NCBI GenBank assembly: GCA_039589195.1
Contig: JBDHHV010000029.1
Location: forward strand, 1 to 55,474
Source of the DNA: JBDHAC01 sp039589195
Lineage (GTDB): Bacteria > Gemmatimonadota > Gemmatimonadetes > Palauibacterales > Palauibacteraceae
DNA: 55,474 bases
Reading direction: 5' to 3'
Of the stretch, positions 41,258 to 50,581 are shown one piece after another. How positions within the stretch are numbered: the stretch's first letter is position 1; every line of letters begins with the position of its first letter. The translations under genes and the position numbers were made by a program. A model generated the notes under the pieces. It made no database searches. It saw only the letters and a list, made by a program, of their open reading frames with translations, and was not told where the DNA came from.

Positions 41258-42283
41258 TCAAGTCCATTCTAGAATGACGGAGCCATCTCCCTCCACGATC
41301 TCTCCGCACGGGTATGCGGCACAGCCTCCATCCTCGACGACACCGCAAAACGCGGCCTCATCGTCGGGAGAGACGATGGCCAACATTCCGACTCCCATAT
41401 TGAACGTACGGTACATCTCATCCCGCGATGCACCGCTCGCCTCGCGCAAGAACTGGAATTCGGGCAGGGGAGTCCACGCCGAGGGTTGGACGTGCGCGCT
41501 CAACGTTGCCGGAAGCACACGCCCCAGGTTGCCGGGGATGCCACCTCCCGTCACGTGCGCCAGCGCGCGAACCACGCGTGCCTCGCAGCTGGCCCGAAGG
41601 ATATCGAGATACGAGCGATGGGATCGCAGCAAGACCTCGCCAACGCTCGCGTCCGTACCCGGGAAAGGGTCCGAGACCCCGAGTCCGAGGCGATCCAACA
41701 GCAGTCGTCGAACGAAGCTGTATCCGTTGGTATGTAGCCCGCTGGAGGCCAGCCCGACGATCCGGTCACCGGGCCGGATCTCGCGAGCCGCCACCGCCTG
41801 GAACTCGATCTGACCGACGACGAACCCCGCGAGATCGTACTCACCGGGCGCGTAGAAGTCCGGCATCTCCGCGGTCTCTCCACCCAGCAGGGCGCAGCCG
41901 TTCTCGCGGCACGCCGCTGCCAGGCCCGACACGACCGCCACGACGGTATCGGGGTCGAGGCTCCCGCACGCGAAGTAGTCCATGAAGACCAACGGCACGG
42001 CTCCCTCGGTCAGGATGTCGTTCACGCAATGGTTCACGAGGTCGACTCCGACCGTGTCGTGCCGCCCCGTCAGGAAGGCCAGCTTTAGCTTGGTCCCGAC
42101 CCCATCCGCACTCGCCACCAACTCGCGCCCCGCGGGCGCTCGAAAGCGGCCACCGAACGAACCGAAGTCCGCCGCCACCGCCTCCGTTCGCGTCTGCTCG
42201 ACAAGCTCACCGAGTCGGGTCTTGGCACGGGCCGCGGCCTCCAGGTCGACGCCGGCCTCCCGGTACGTAAGCCCGGACTCCAT
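41258..42283 (-). CDS. purM: Phosphoribosylformylglycinamidine cyclo-ligase
   Basis: The product has 341 residues, full length for PurM, which forms aminoimidazole ribotide in purine synthesis. The motifs are SADGVGTKLKLAFLTGRHDTVGVDLVNHCVNDILTEGAVPLVFMDYFACG and GCALLGGETAEMPDFY, with GLHTNGYSFVRRLL and VTGGGIPGNLGRVLP. The N-terminus (SGLTYREAGVDLEAAARAK) is also standard. Its ATG shares a base with the upstream kinase stop (TGATG). Confidence 0.97.
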   Translation of the reverse strand: MESGLTYREAGVDLEAAARAKTRLGELVEQTRTEAVAADFGSFGGRFRAPAGRELVASADGVGTKLKLAFLTGRHDTVGVDLVNHCVNDILTEGAVPLVFMDYFACGSLDPDTVVAVVSGLAAACRENGCALLGGETAEMPDFYAPGEYDLAGFVVGQIEFQAVAAREIRPGDRIVGLASSGLHTNGYSFVRRLLLDRLGLGVSDPFPGTDASVGEVLLRSHRSYLDILRASCEARVVRALAHVTGGGIPGNLGRVLPATLSAHVQPSAWTPLPEFQFLREASGASRDEMYRTFNMGVGMLAIVSPDDEAAFCGVVEDGGCAAYPCGEIVEGDGSVILEWT

Positions 42284-43221
42284 CAGCTCCCGATCTCCAC
42301 GTGCTCCTCGAAGTACGTAAGGTGCCGGAACGCTCTCACCCGATCCTCGATCTGATCAATGGAAACGTCGGCGAGGCGGCGGGGTCCGAACGCCTCGCAC
42401 GCGAAGGATCCGAGTGTGCAGCCGTACACGACGGCTCGCCGCAACTCCATCGGAGTCGTAGCCACAGCACGCGCGAGCTGACCGACAAGCCCTCCGGCGA
42501 AGGCGTCCCCCGCCCCCGTCGGATCCTCGACCTCCTCGAGAGGATACCCGGGTGAGAAGAATACGCTCTCATTGGAGAAGAGCATCGCACCATGCTCGCC
42601 CTTCTTGATCACGACGTGGCTCGGGCCGCGGGCCTGGATCCACCGGGCCGCCTTGGCCAGGTTCGGGCTCCCCGACAGCTGCCGCGCCTCCTCGTCGTTG
42701 ATGGTCAGCATGTCGATCCGGCGGATGACCTCGAGCAGCGCGTCTTTCGAGCCCTCGATCCAGTAGTTCATCGTGTCGCAGGCCACTAGCTTCGGAGCAC
42801 TGATCTGATCCAACACATGAAGCTGGAGAACGGGGTCGATGTTGCCCAGGAACACCCAGGCGGCGGATCGATAGGTCTCGGGCAGATCGGGCCGGAACTG
42901 CGCGAACACACCGAGCCTGGTGTGGGTAGTTTCTCTGGTGTTCATGTCGTAATCGTACACCCCGCCCCACCGAAAGCTGGAGCCGCTCGCGTGCGTCAGG
43001 CCCTCCAGGTCAACACCCCTCTGCCGGAGGAAATCGAGCTCATCCAGCGGATAGTCATCTCCCACGACACCGACCATCTGTACCTTTCCGAACAGTGAAG
43101 CCGCGGCGCTGAAGTAGACCACCGCACCGCCGATAATGTCCTCGACGCGTCCGAACGGCGTCGCGATCTCGTCCAGGGCCACGCTTCCGACTACGAGGAT
43201 GGGTCCGTTATCCCCTCCCAT
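42283..43221 (-). CDS. PfkB-family sugar/nucleoside kinase
   Basis: The product has 312 residues from an ATG at 43221 with AGGAGG upstream, overlapping argS by 14 bp. It has the ribokinase fold, with LVVGSVALDEIATPFGRVEDIIGGAVVYFS near the start. The catalytic motif EEVEDPTGAGDAFAGGLVGQLA lies near residue 230. DMLTINDEEARQLSGSPNLAKAA is a lid/substrate loop. The acceptor (sugar, adenosine or other) cannot be told. The location before purM suggests, weakly, a nucleoside role. Confidence 0.9.
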   Translation of the reverse strand: MGGDNGPILVVGSVALDEIATPFGRVEDIIGGAVVYFSAAASLFGKVQMVGVVGDDYPLDELDFLRQRGVDLEGLTHASGSSFRWGGVYDYDMNTRETTHTRLGVFAQFRPDLPETYRSAAWVFLGNIDPVLQLHVLDQISAPKLVACDTMNYWIEGSKDALLEVIRRIDMLTINDEEARQLSGSPNLAKAARWIQARGPSHVVIKKGEHGAMLFSNESVFFSPGYPLEEVEDPTGAGDAFAGGLVGQLARAVATTPMELRRAVVYGCTLGSFACEAFGPRRLADVSIDQIEDRVRAFRHLTYFEEHVEIGS

Positions 43222-44914
43222 CGTCCTCCTCCCGAATCATCTGTTGCGGGGCCGACAACCCGAGAACGCGGAGCCCGTTCCGGAGCGTGATCTGGGTCGC
43301 GCGGGCGAGCTTGAGACGCCCTTCGCGCTCAGGTCCCTCCACGAGCAGGCGCAGTGCCGGATCCAGGTTGCCCTGGTGGTACCAGGAGTTGACCAGGCCC
43401 GCTACCTCCTCCAGGTAGGAGCACAGCATATGTGGTGCCCGCGCGTCTGCCGCCGCCCCGATAACCTGTGGAAGACGCAGGAGCGCCGTCGCGACCGCTC
43501 GCTCGGCCTCCGTGCGGAGCTTCTCGAGACCGGCCGTATCGGCCGTCAAGCCCTCCGGGTCGATCCCGCCGCGCGAAAACACGCTGCACATGCGAGCATG
43601 GGCGTACTGGATCTTGTAGACCGGATTGGCCTCGGACGTGTCCAGGGCCAGGTCCAGATCGAAGTTGAGATGGACCTCGGCGCGACGCATGAGAAAGAAA
43701 TACCGCGCCACGTCCACCCCCGTCTCCCCGAACAGCTCACGTAGCGTGACGAAGCGGCCGGCCCGCTTGCTCATCCGGGCCTCCTCGCCGCCACGAAGCA
43801 CAGTGACGAGCTGCAGGATCAGAACCTCGAGCAAATCGGGGTATCCGAGTCCGGCGAGGGCGGCCATCATCCGTTGCTCATGACCCTGATGGTCCGCGCC
43901 CCAGACGTCGATGGCCCGGTCGTACCCGCGCTCCGCCTTGTCCAGGTGGTAGGCGAGATCGGGCGCGAAATACGTGAACGCACCGTCGCGCTTCACGAGG
44001 ACCCTGTCCTTCTCATCTCCAAACGCGGTCGTGCGCAGCCAGGTGGCACCATCCTGCTCGTACAGGAGGTCCCCGTCCGCGAATCGCTGCACCAGGACGT
44101 CGATCGCTCCACTCTCATGCAGGTCGCGCTCGGAGTAGAAGAGATCCATCTCGATGCCGAAGTCCTTCAGGTCACGTGCCTGTTCATCCTGCAGGCGGCG
44201 CACGCTGTCGGCCTCGATCTGCGCCAATCGCTCGTCGCGTTCCAGCGCGAGCAGGGGCTCGACGCCCAGGCGGTCCGAAATCTCGCCTGCCAGCTCGATC
44301 ACGTACGCTCCGTGGTAACCGCCCTCGGGGATCGGGGTGGGCGAACCCGTGAGCTCCAGGAAGCGGGCCTCTACCGATTCGGCAAGAAGCCGGATCTGGC
44401 GACCCGCGTCGTTGACGTAGAACTCACGTGCGACCTCGTGCCCGGTCCATTCGAGGAGTGAAGCGATCGCATCTCCCAGAGCCGCCCCGCGTCCGTGAGC
44501 GACATGCAGGGGTCCCGTGGGATTGGCCGATACGAACTCGACGTTGATGCGCTCGGCCTGTAGAGCCTGGTTTCGGCCGTAGTCATCCCCCACCGCCAGA
44601 ATCTCGGCGAGCTGCTCCCAGACGAGGTCATTGGCGAGCCGGAAGTTCAGGAAGCCGGGCCCGGCGACCTGAATTTCGGCGACCCCGGCTGCGATCGGAT
44701 CAAAGCTGCTCTCGATGCGGAGCGCCAGGTCTCGCGGGGCTTCGCCGAGCTGCTTGGCCAGAACGAGTGCCATGTTCGAGGCCAGATCGCCGTGCGTCGG
44801 GTCTCTCGGTCGGGCGAGTTCGGGCTCGAAGCCGTCGGGCGCACCGACCTCCCGCGCGGCACGGCGGAGCTCGCGCGCCAGTTCGGGAAGCTCTGGCGCC
44901 GACGTCTTGCTCAC
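43208..44914 (-). CDS. argS: Arginyl-tRNA synthetase
   Basis: The product has 568 residues from a GTG at 44914 overlapping the FmdB-type stop (GTGA). The class I HIGH-like motif is FVSANPTGPLHVAHGRGAALGD, and the KMSKS equivalent is RMSKRAGRFVTLRELFGE. An N-terminal additional domain (GDLASNMALVLAKQLGEAPRDLA) and the C-terminal anticodon-binding helices (YKIQYAHARMCSVF) are present. It charges tRNA-Arg. The lack of a Lys in the first position of KMSK is common in ArgRS. Confidence 0.96.
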   Translation of the reverse strand: MSKTSAPELPELARELRRAAREVGAPDGFEPELARPRDPTHGDLASNMALVLAKQLGEAPRDLALRIESSFDPIAAGVAEIQVAGPGFLNFRLANDLVWEQLAEILAVGDDYGRNQALQAERINVEFVSANPTGPLHVAHGRGAALGDAIASLLEWTGHEVAREFYVNDAGRQIRLLAESVEARFLELTGSPTPIPEGGYHGAYVIELAGEISDRLGVEPLLALERDERLAQIEADSVRRLQDEQARDLKDFGIEMDLFYSERDLHESGAIDVLVQRFADGDLLYEQDGATWLRTTAFGDEKDRVLVKRDGAFTYFAPDLAYHLDKAERGYDRAIDVWGADHQGHEQRMMAALAGLGYPDLLEVLILQLVTVLRGGEEARMSKRAGRFVTLRELFGETGVDVARYFFLMRRAEVHLNFDLDLALDTSEANPVYKIQYAHARMCSVFSRGGIDPEGLTADTAGLEKLRTEAERAVATALLRLPQVIGAAADARAPHMLCSYLEEVAGLVNSWYHQGNLDPALRLLVEGPEREGRLKLARATQITLRNGLRVLGLSAPQQMIREEDDGRG

Positions 44915-45207
44915 GCGTCCCCCCCCTTGCTCTTCCGCTTGGCTTCCCCACCCTCTTTCGCCGAGCTCGCGCTCTCTCCCGAGCCGGACTCGGTCTTCGG
45001 CCCACCCTTGGGTCCGCCCGCGTCGCTGCGATAGTCGGTCGCGTAGAACCCCGGTCCCTTGAACAGCAGTCCGCCCCCTGACGAGATCAATCGTCTGACC
45101 CGACGCTTACCGCATTCCGGACAGGTGCGAACAGGTCGATCGGAGATCTTCTGGAAGCGCTCGAATGCATGGTCGCAGGCGCTGCACTTGTATTCATACG
45201 TCGGCAT
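44911..45207 (-). CDS. FmdB-family zinc-ribbon regulatory protein
   Basis: The product has 98 residues. The N-terminal ribbon MPTYEYKCSACDHAFERFQ and TCPECGKRRVRRLISSGGGLLFKG has two CxxC pairs and the FmdB/CxxC_CXXC_SSSS signature. The tail is a low-complexity Gly/Ser/Lys region. FmdB-like proteins are small putative regulators or metal-site chaperones. No specific function is assigned. It is followed directly by argS. Confidence 0.93.
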   Translation of the reverse strand: MPTYEYKCSACDHAFERFQKISDRPVRTCPECGKRRVRRLISSGGGLLFKGPGFYATDYRSDAGGPKGGPKTESGSGESASSAKEGGEAKRKSKGGDA

Positions 45208-45319
45208 TACGCATCGCTCTTCAGTCTCGAGTCCGACAGACCGCCGGGTAAGGCCGGCGGGTTGCCGTGGACTACGAAGCCCCACGGGATCGGATCTGGC
45301 AAAGCCGGTAGTCTCGCGG

Positions 45320-46957
45320 TCATCCCGCTGCCCTGTACTCGCCCCACACGTCGCGCAGGACCTGACTGATCTCCCCCAAGGTCGCCCGCCGCTTGACGGC
45401 CTCGACGATAATCGGAAGCAGGTTCTCATCCGCGGCGGCGGCGACCCGCAGCGTCTCGAGCGAATCACCGACACTCGCCGCATCGCGACCGGTCTTTACC
45501 TTTGCCAGGCGGTCTCGCTGTGCCTCGGCGAGGGCCGCGAAGTCCGGCATCTCCGGTGGTGACGGCGGGGGCTCCTCTTCGCGGTGCACGTTCACGCCAA
45601 CGACCTCGGTGTCGCCCTGCTCCACCGCCTTCTGATAGCGGTACGCGGTCTGATGGATCTCCTCACGCATGTACTCGACGGCGGATGCCGGGCCTCCCAT
45701 ACCCTCGATCTCGTCCATGTAGGCACGGGCGTGCTGCTCGAGTCGATCCGTGAGGTTCTCCACATAATACGAGCCCCCCAACGGGTCGACGGTATCGGCG
45801 ACCCCTGCCTCGGCCCCCAGCACCTGCTGGGTCCGGAGCGCCAACTTGGCCGCCTTCGCGCTTGGCAGGGAGAGCGCCTCGTCGTAGCTGTTCGTGTGCA
45901 GCGACTGCGTCCCACCGAGGATCCCGGCCAACGCCTGTACGGTGACCCGCACGACGTTGTTCAGCGGCTGTTGAGCGGTCAGGGTGGAACCGGCGGTTTG
46001 GGTATGGAAGCGCAAGCGGCAGCTGCGGTCGGACGCGCCGAAGCGCTCGCGCATGAGCCGCGCCCACAGCCGACGTGCCGCACGAAACTTCGCGATCTCC
46101 TCGAACAGGTCGGTGTACGCGGCGAAGAAGAAGCTCAACCGCGGGGCGAACTCCTCCAGCTCCAAACCGCGATCCAGCGCGCGTTGCACGTATTCCACCG
46201 CGTTGGCGAGAGTGAACGCGAGCTCCTGAGTGGCGGTGGCCCCCGCTTCCCTCATGTGGTAGCCGCTGATCGAGATCGAATTCCAGCGAGGTAGCTCACG
46301 CGCACAGAAGTCGAATACGTCGGTGACCAATCTGAGACTGGGCTCGATCGGGTATATGTACGTGCCTCGCGCGATGAACTCCTTCAGGATGTCGTTCTGT
46401 ACGGTTCCGCGAAGCTCCGTGCGGGGAACCCCGCGGGCATCCCCGACGGCCACGTACATGGCCAGGAGGATCGGGGCCGTCGCATTGATCGTCATGGAGG
46501 TCGAGACGCGGTCGAGGGGGATCTCCGCCAGGAGGTGCTCCATGTCGTCGACCGTGTCGATCGCGACGCCCACTCGCCCGACCTCTCCGGAGGCCATCGG
46601 GTGATCGGAGTCGTAGCCCATCTGAGTCGGTAGATCGAACGCCACGGAGAGGCCGGTCTGCCCCGACGACAGCAGGTAACGGAACCGGGCGTTTGTCTCC
46701 TCCGCCGTCCCGAAGCCCGCGTACAGGCGCATCGTCCACAGCCGTCCGCGGTACATGGTCGGGTACACGCCACGCGTGTAGGGATACGCTCCCGGGTACC
46801 CGAGGGTCTCGTCGGACGCGTCACCCCCGTCCGCCGGACCGTACAGTCGCTCGATCTCGAGCGAGCTGGGGGTCTCGAAGCTCTCCTTGCGCTCGTCTTT
46901 CGGCGCAGCGAGAGGCGGGTGGAGGGTGTCGCGCTCGCCCCCCTCTCGCCCGCTCAT
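45320..46957 (-). CDS. mcmA: Methylmalonyl-CoA mutase, catalytic (large) subunit
   Basis: The product has 545 residues from an ATG overlapping the biotin-carrier stop. The TIM-barrel domain shows PGAYPYTRGVYPTMYRGRLWTMRLYAGFGTAEETNARFRYLL. Substrate-binding stretches are SVAFDLPTQMGYDSD, SISGYHMREAGATATQELAFTLANAVEYV and LRFHTQTAGSTLTAQQPLNNVVRVT. It isomerises methylmalonyl-CoA to succinyl-CoA with B12. The C-terminal B12-binding domain (~130 aa) is absent, so this is the two-gene form and the small subunit must be encoded elsewhere. The carboxylase genes upstream complete propionate assimilation. Confidence 0.95.
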   Translation of the reverse strand: MSGREGGERDTLHPPLAAPKDERKESFETPSSLEIERLYGPADGGDASDETLGYPGAYPYTRGVYPTMYRGRLWTMRLYAGFGTAEETNARFRYLLSSGQTGLSVAFDLPTQMGYDSDHPMASGEVGRVGVAIDTVDDMEHLLAEIPLDRVSTSMTINATAPILLAMYVAVGDARGVPRTELRGTVQNDILKEFIARGTYIYPIEPSLRLVTDVFDFCARELPRWNSISISGYHMREAGATATQELAFTLANAVEYVQRALDRGLELEEFAPRLSFFFAAYTDLFEEIAKFRAARRLWARLMRERFGASDRSCRLRFHTQTAGSTLTAQQPLNNVVRVTVQALAGILGGTQSLHTNSYDEALSLPSAKAAKLALRTQQVLGAEAGVADTVDPLGGSYYVENLTDRLEQHARAYMDEIEGMGGPASAVEYMREEIHQTAYRYQKAVEQGDTEVVGVNVHREEEPPPSPPEMPDFAALAEAQRDRLAKVKTGRDAASVGDSLETLRVAAAADENLLPIIVEAVKRRATLGEISQVLRDVWGEYRAAG

Positions 46958-47442
46958 CCCGACTCGGATTCGAAGGTCACGAGCACATCGTCCCGGTTGA
47001 CTGCTTGCCCCGGCTCGACTCGAATGGTGGCGATCACCCCGGGCCCTTCCGACTTGAGCTCGTTCTCCATCTTCATCGCCTCCACGACCACCAACCCCAC
47101 CCCGGCGTCCACTCTCTGACCGGGTTCGGCAAGGATCTTGACCACCAGCCCAGGCATCGGAGCGCGCAAGTCTCGACTGGATGCCGTGGCGTCCGCGTCC
47201 CCCGTCAACTCGCGTATCGCGCGCGCGCGCTCGTCTTCGATCGAAAGATCGAAATGCCGGCCCCCGAGTTGAAGGCGCCAACCGGCTTCCACACGCTCGC
47301 TCAGAAGCGAGTAGCCGCGGTCGTTTATCCGCAGATGGACTCCCGACGCACCGGGCTTGTGGACCAACTCGACCGGCAGGTCCCGGCCGTCAATCCGCAC
47401 GCCCTCCCCCGTTCGCTCCACCTCGTGGGCATCATCCCCCAC
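46954..47442 (-). CDS. Biotin carboxyl carrier protein of acyl-CoA carboxylase
   Basis: Coordinates use a GTG at 47442 (162 residues). The frame continues upstream to a CTG at 47460 that would give L-R-Y-F-V-R-V-G, a natural N-terminus for this family, with GAGAGG nine bases before it. The C-terminal biotinyl domain has RAPMPGLVVKILAEPGQRVDAG and the EAMKMENEL site, Lys124 in the shorter form. It carries carboxybiotin between AccC and PccB. The gene sits between accC and mutase and overlaps the latter by four bases. Confidence 0.93.
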   Translation of the reverse strand: MGDDAHEVERTGEGVRIDGRDLPVELVHKPGASGVHLRINDRGYSLLSERVEAGWRLQLGGRHFDLSIEDERARAIRELTGDADATASSRDLRAPMPGLVVKILAEPGQRVDAGVGLVVVEAMKMENELKSEGPGVIATIRVEPGQAVNRDDVLVTFESESG

Positions 47443-47473
47443 CCGGACGAAATATCTCAGGTTGCGGTGCCTC

Positions 47474-49009
47474 TCATTCTGGGGGGTGTGTCCACTCCGG
47501 AACCGGCCGCTGCCAAGGGTCCACGGCGCGTTGCCAGTCGCTCAAGCCACCCTTCGCGCCGCCGTCCGCCCGATCGACTCCCGTGGACCGCCCGTCACGT
47601 GCCTGCTCCTCGAGCAGGACGGCCGCCGCCAGCAGGGCATCCCGCCAGTCGGCGGGCACGGTGTCGAGGGTGAGCTCCGGGTGCTCCTCGATGTAGCGGA
47701 TCGAATACTCCCCCGCGAGGAAATCCGCTTCCTCCATAACCGCCCGGTGAAACGGGATCGTCGTAGCGAGGCCCCCGATTCGAAGGTCCGCGAGCGCTCG
47801 ACGCATACGGGCGATCGCTTCGTCCCGCGTGCGAGCATGTACGATGAGCTTGGCGAGCAAGGGGTCGTAATGGAGTCCCACATCGACGCCCTCTTCGATG
47901 CCGGCATCCCAGCGCACCCCCGGGCCCGCTGGGATACGAAGGCCCTCCACTCGGCCCGTCGAGGGAAAGAACCCGCGCAGTGGGTCCTCCGCGCTGATAC
48001 GACACTCGATCGCGTGGCCCGCGGGCTCGGTGCCATCCGGCGTCCACGAGATTGCCTCTCCCCGAGCGATCCGGATCTGCTCCTGCACGAGATCGATTCC
48101 CATGATGAGCTCGGTGACCGGGTGTTCCACCTGGACCCGGGTGTTCATCTCGAGGAAATAGAAGTCCTCCCCATCGACGAGAAACTCGACGGTGCCGGCA
48201 CTCCGGTATTCGACCGCCTCCGCGGCGCGCACCGCGACCTCACCCATTCGTGCACGGGTCGCCGGATCGACGACGGGAGACGGACTCTCCTCGACCAACT
48301 TCTGGTGTCGTCGCTGGATGGAGCACTCGCGTTCCCCGAGGTGAATCGTGGTGCCCAGGGCGTCAGCCAGGATCTGGAACTCGATATGGCGTGGTCCAGT
48401 GAGGAACCGCTCGAGGTACACGCGGTCGTCCCCGAACGCCTGCCGCGCCTCGCGCACCGCGCTCTCGAACACCGACTCGAGCTCCGCGGGGTCGCGGGCC
48501 GTGCGCATCCCCTTGCCCCCACCTCCGCCGGCTGCCTTGAGCATCACCGGGTACCCGACCTGCACGGCGATGGGCAACGCCTCCTCGATGCTGGCTAGAG
48601 GCCCGTCGGATCCGGGTATGACCGGCACGCCCGCCGCTTCCATCCGCGCGCGCGCCGCCGTCTTGTCCCCCATCGCCTCGATCGCGCTTGCGGGTGGCCC
48701 GATGAACACGAAACCCGCCCCCTCCGCGGCTCGGGCGAAACCCGCGTTCTCCGCCAGGAACCCGTATCCGGGGTGGATGGCTCCCGCCGCGGTGCGACTG
48801 GCGGCCTCCAGTAGGCGCTCGACGTTCAGGTAGCTGTCCGCCGCGGACGCGCCACCCAGCGGGACCGCTTCGTCCGCGAGCGTTACGTGCGGAGTCTCCC
48901 GGTCGACATCGGAATACACGGCCACGCTGCCGAGCCCAAGCTCGCGACAGGCATGGATGACGCGCACGGCGATCTCGCCCCGGTTCGCGATCAGGATCTT
49001 TTCGAACAT
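47474..49009 (-). CDS. accC: Biotin carboxylase subunit
   Basis: The product has 511 residues. The N-terminal Rossmann-like region is KILIANRGEIAVRVIHACRELGLGSVAVYSDVD. It has GYGFLAENAGFARAAEGAGFVFIGP and the ATP-grasp loop KAAGGGGGKGMR. EMNTRVQVEHPVTELIMGIDLVQEQIRIA is the carboxylation site. The C-terminal part has ECRISAEDPLRGFFPSTGRVEGLRIP. It carboxylates biotin on the carrier encoded just downstream. It is typical in length, with a hydrophilic C-terminal end. Confidence 0.96.
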   Translation of the reverse strand: MFEKILIANRGEIAVRVIHACRELGLGSVAVYSDVDRETPHVTLADEAVPLGGASAADSYLNVERLLEAASRTAAGAIHPGYGFLAENAGFARAAEGAGFVFIGPPASAIEAMGDKTAARARMEAAGVPVIPGSDGPLASIEEALPIAVQVGYPVMLKAAGGGGGKGMRTARDPAELESVFESAVREARQAFGDDRVYLERFLTGPRHIEFQILADALGTTIHLGERECSIQRRHQKLVEESPSPVVDPATRARMGEVAVRAAEAVEYRSAGTVEFLVDGEDFYFLEMNTRVQVEHPVTELIMGIDLVQEQIRIARGEAISWTPDGTEPAGHAIECRISAEDPLRGFFPSTGRVEGLRIPAGPGVRWDAGIEEGVDVGLHYDPLLAKLIVHARTRDEAIARMRRALADLRIGGLATTIPFHRAVMEEADFLAGEYSIRYIEEHPELTLDTVPADWRDALLAAAVLLEEQARDGRSTGVDRADGGAKGGLSDWQRAVDPWQRPVPEWTHPPE

Positions 49010-49030
49010 TGAGTTCTACAACGATCTGCC

Positions 49031-50581
49031 TTAGAGCGGGATGTTGCCGTGCTTCTTGGGAGGATTCCGGTCTCGCTTGTTGGAGAGCAGTTCGAGTCCG
49101 GAAATCAGCCGCCAGCGCGTTTCGCGCGGATCGATCACGTCGTCGAGGAAGCCGCGTGCCGCTGCCAGGTACGGGTTCGCGAACTTCTCCCTGAAGTCGG
49201 CCTCGAGCTCGTCGGTTGCCTTGTCCGGTTCCGCCGCGTCCGCGATTTCGCGTCGGTACAGGATCTCCACCGCTCCCTTGGGTCCCATGACCGCAATCTC
49301 CGCGGTGGGCCACGCCAGGTTCAGGTCACCGCGAATGTGCTTCGAGGACATCACGTCGTATGCTCCTCCGTAGGCCTTGCGGGTGATCACCGTCAACTTC
49401 GGGACCGTGGCCTCGCAGTAGGCGTAGAGGAGCTTGGCGCCCTGGCGGATGATCCCGCGATGCTCCTGATCGATTCCGGGCAGGAAGCCGGGGACATCCT
49501 CGAACGTCACCAGCGGGACGTTGAACGCGTCGCACACCCGGACGAAGCGTCCCGCCTTGATGCTCGCGTCGATATCGAGGACACCCGCGAGCACTGCGGG
49601 TTGATTCGCAATGATCCCCACCGAGTGCCCACCCAGCCGCGCGAACCCCACGACGATATTACCTGCGAAGTCTCGGTGGACCTCCAGGAACTCGCCATCG
49701 TCGACGACGCACCGAATCACGTCGTGCATGTCGTACGGCTTGTTCGGCTCGTCCGGCACGATCCGGAGAAGCTCCTCATCGCCACGGTCGATGGGGTCGT
49801 CCGTCGGTCGGTACGGAGGGGTCTGAGCGTTGTTTGACGGGAGGTACCCGAGCAGCGCGCGAATGCGCTTCAGCGCCTCGAGCTCGGAGCCCGATCGGAA
49901 ATGCGCGACCCCGGACCGCGAGGCGTGGATCGCGGCTCCCCCCAGATCCTCGAAAGTCACGTCCTCGTGCGTGACCGTCTTCACCACGTTCGGACCGGTC
50001 ACGAACATGTGGCTGATTCCGTCCACCATGAAGACGAAGTCAGTGATCGCCGGCGAGTAGACAGCCCCACCGGCGCACGGCCCGAGGATCGCGCTGATCT
50101 GTGGGACCACTCCTGAAGCCAGCGTGTTTCGAAGGAAGATGTCCGCATACCCGCCCAGCGAAACGACTCCCTCTTGAATCCGCGCGCCGCCCGAGTCGTT
50201 GAGCCCCACAACGGGAGCGCCACTGGAGAGCGCCAGCTCGAGGAGCTTCACGATCTTCTCCGCGTGGGCCTCCCCCAGCGAGCCGCCAAATACCGTGAAA
50301 TCCTGGCTGAACACGTAGACGGGGCGTCCATCGATGCGCCCGTACCCTGTGACCACTCCGTCCCCCGGGATCCGACGCGCGTCGAGGCCGAAATCCGCCG
50401 AGCGGTGCTCGACGAACCGGTCCAATTCGACGAAAGATCCGGGGTCGAGGAGGATGTCGAGCCGCTCGCGGGCGCTCAGCTTCCCGCGTTCGTGCTGCCG
50501 CTCGACGCGCTCGCGACCGCCCCCTTCTTCGGCGCGGCGTTGGTGCTCCTGGAGCTCGAGCAGCTTCTCGTCCATGCTCAT
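49031..50581 (-). CDS. pccB: Propionyl/acyl-CoA carboxylase carboxyltransferase (beta) subunit
   Basis: The product has 516 residues. Typical carboxyltransferase motifs are GKLSARERLDILLDPGSFVELD and GSLGEAHAEKIVKLLELALSSGAPVVGLNDSGGARIQEG. CoA- and biotin-side sequences are SAILGPCAGGAVYSPAITDFVFMV and FVRVCDAFNVPLVTFEDVPGFLPGIDQE. The C-terminus is GLELLSNKRDRNPPKKHGNIPL, a PccB-type end. With the mutase downstream, propionyl-CoA is the likely main substrate. It overlaps the LpoA-like gene stop (ATGA). Confidence 0.96.
   Translation of the reverse strand: MSMDEKLLELQEHQRRAEEGGGRERVERQHERGKLSARERLDILLDPGSFVELDRFVEHRSADFGLDARRIPGDGVVTGYGRIDGRPVYVFSQDFTVFGGSLGEAHAEKIVKLLELALSSGAPVVGLNDSGGARIQEGVVSLGGYADIFLRNTLASGVVPQISAILGPCAGGAVYSPAITDFVFMVDGISHMFVTGPNVVKTVTHEDVTFEDLGGAAIHASRSGVAHFRSGSELEALKRIRALLGYLPSNNAQTPPYRPTDDPIDRGDEELLRIVPDEPNKPYDMHDVIRCVVDDGEFLEVHRDFAGNIVVGFARLGGHSVGIIANQPAVLAGVLDIDASIKAGRFVRVCDAFNVPLVTFEDVPGFLPGIDQEHRGIIRQGAKLLYAYCEATVPKLTVITRKAYGGAYDVMSSKHIRGDLNLAWPTAEIAVMGPKGAVEILYRREIADAAEPDKATDELEADFREKFANPYLAAARGFLDDVIDPRETRWRLISGLELLSNKRDRNPPKKHGNIPL

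Noticed and set aside
41257..41300. FMN riboswitch in front of the rib genes
   Set aside because: ribD begins one base after the purM stop, so no leader exists there.
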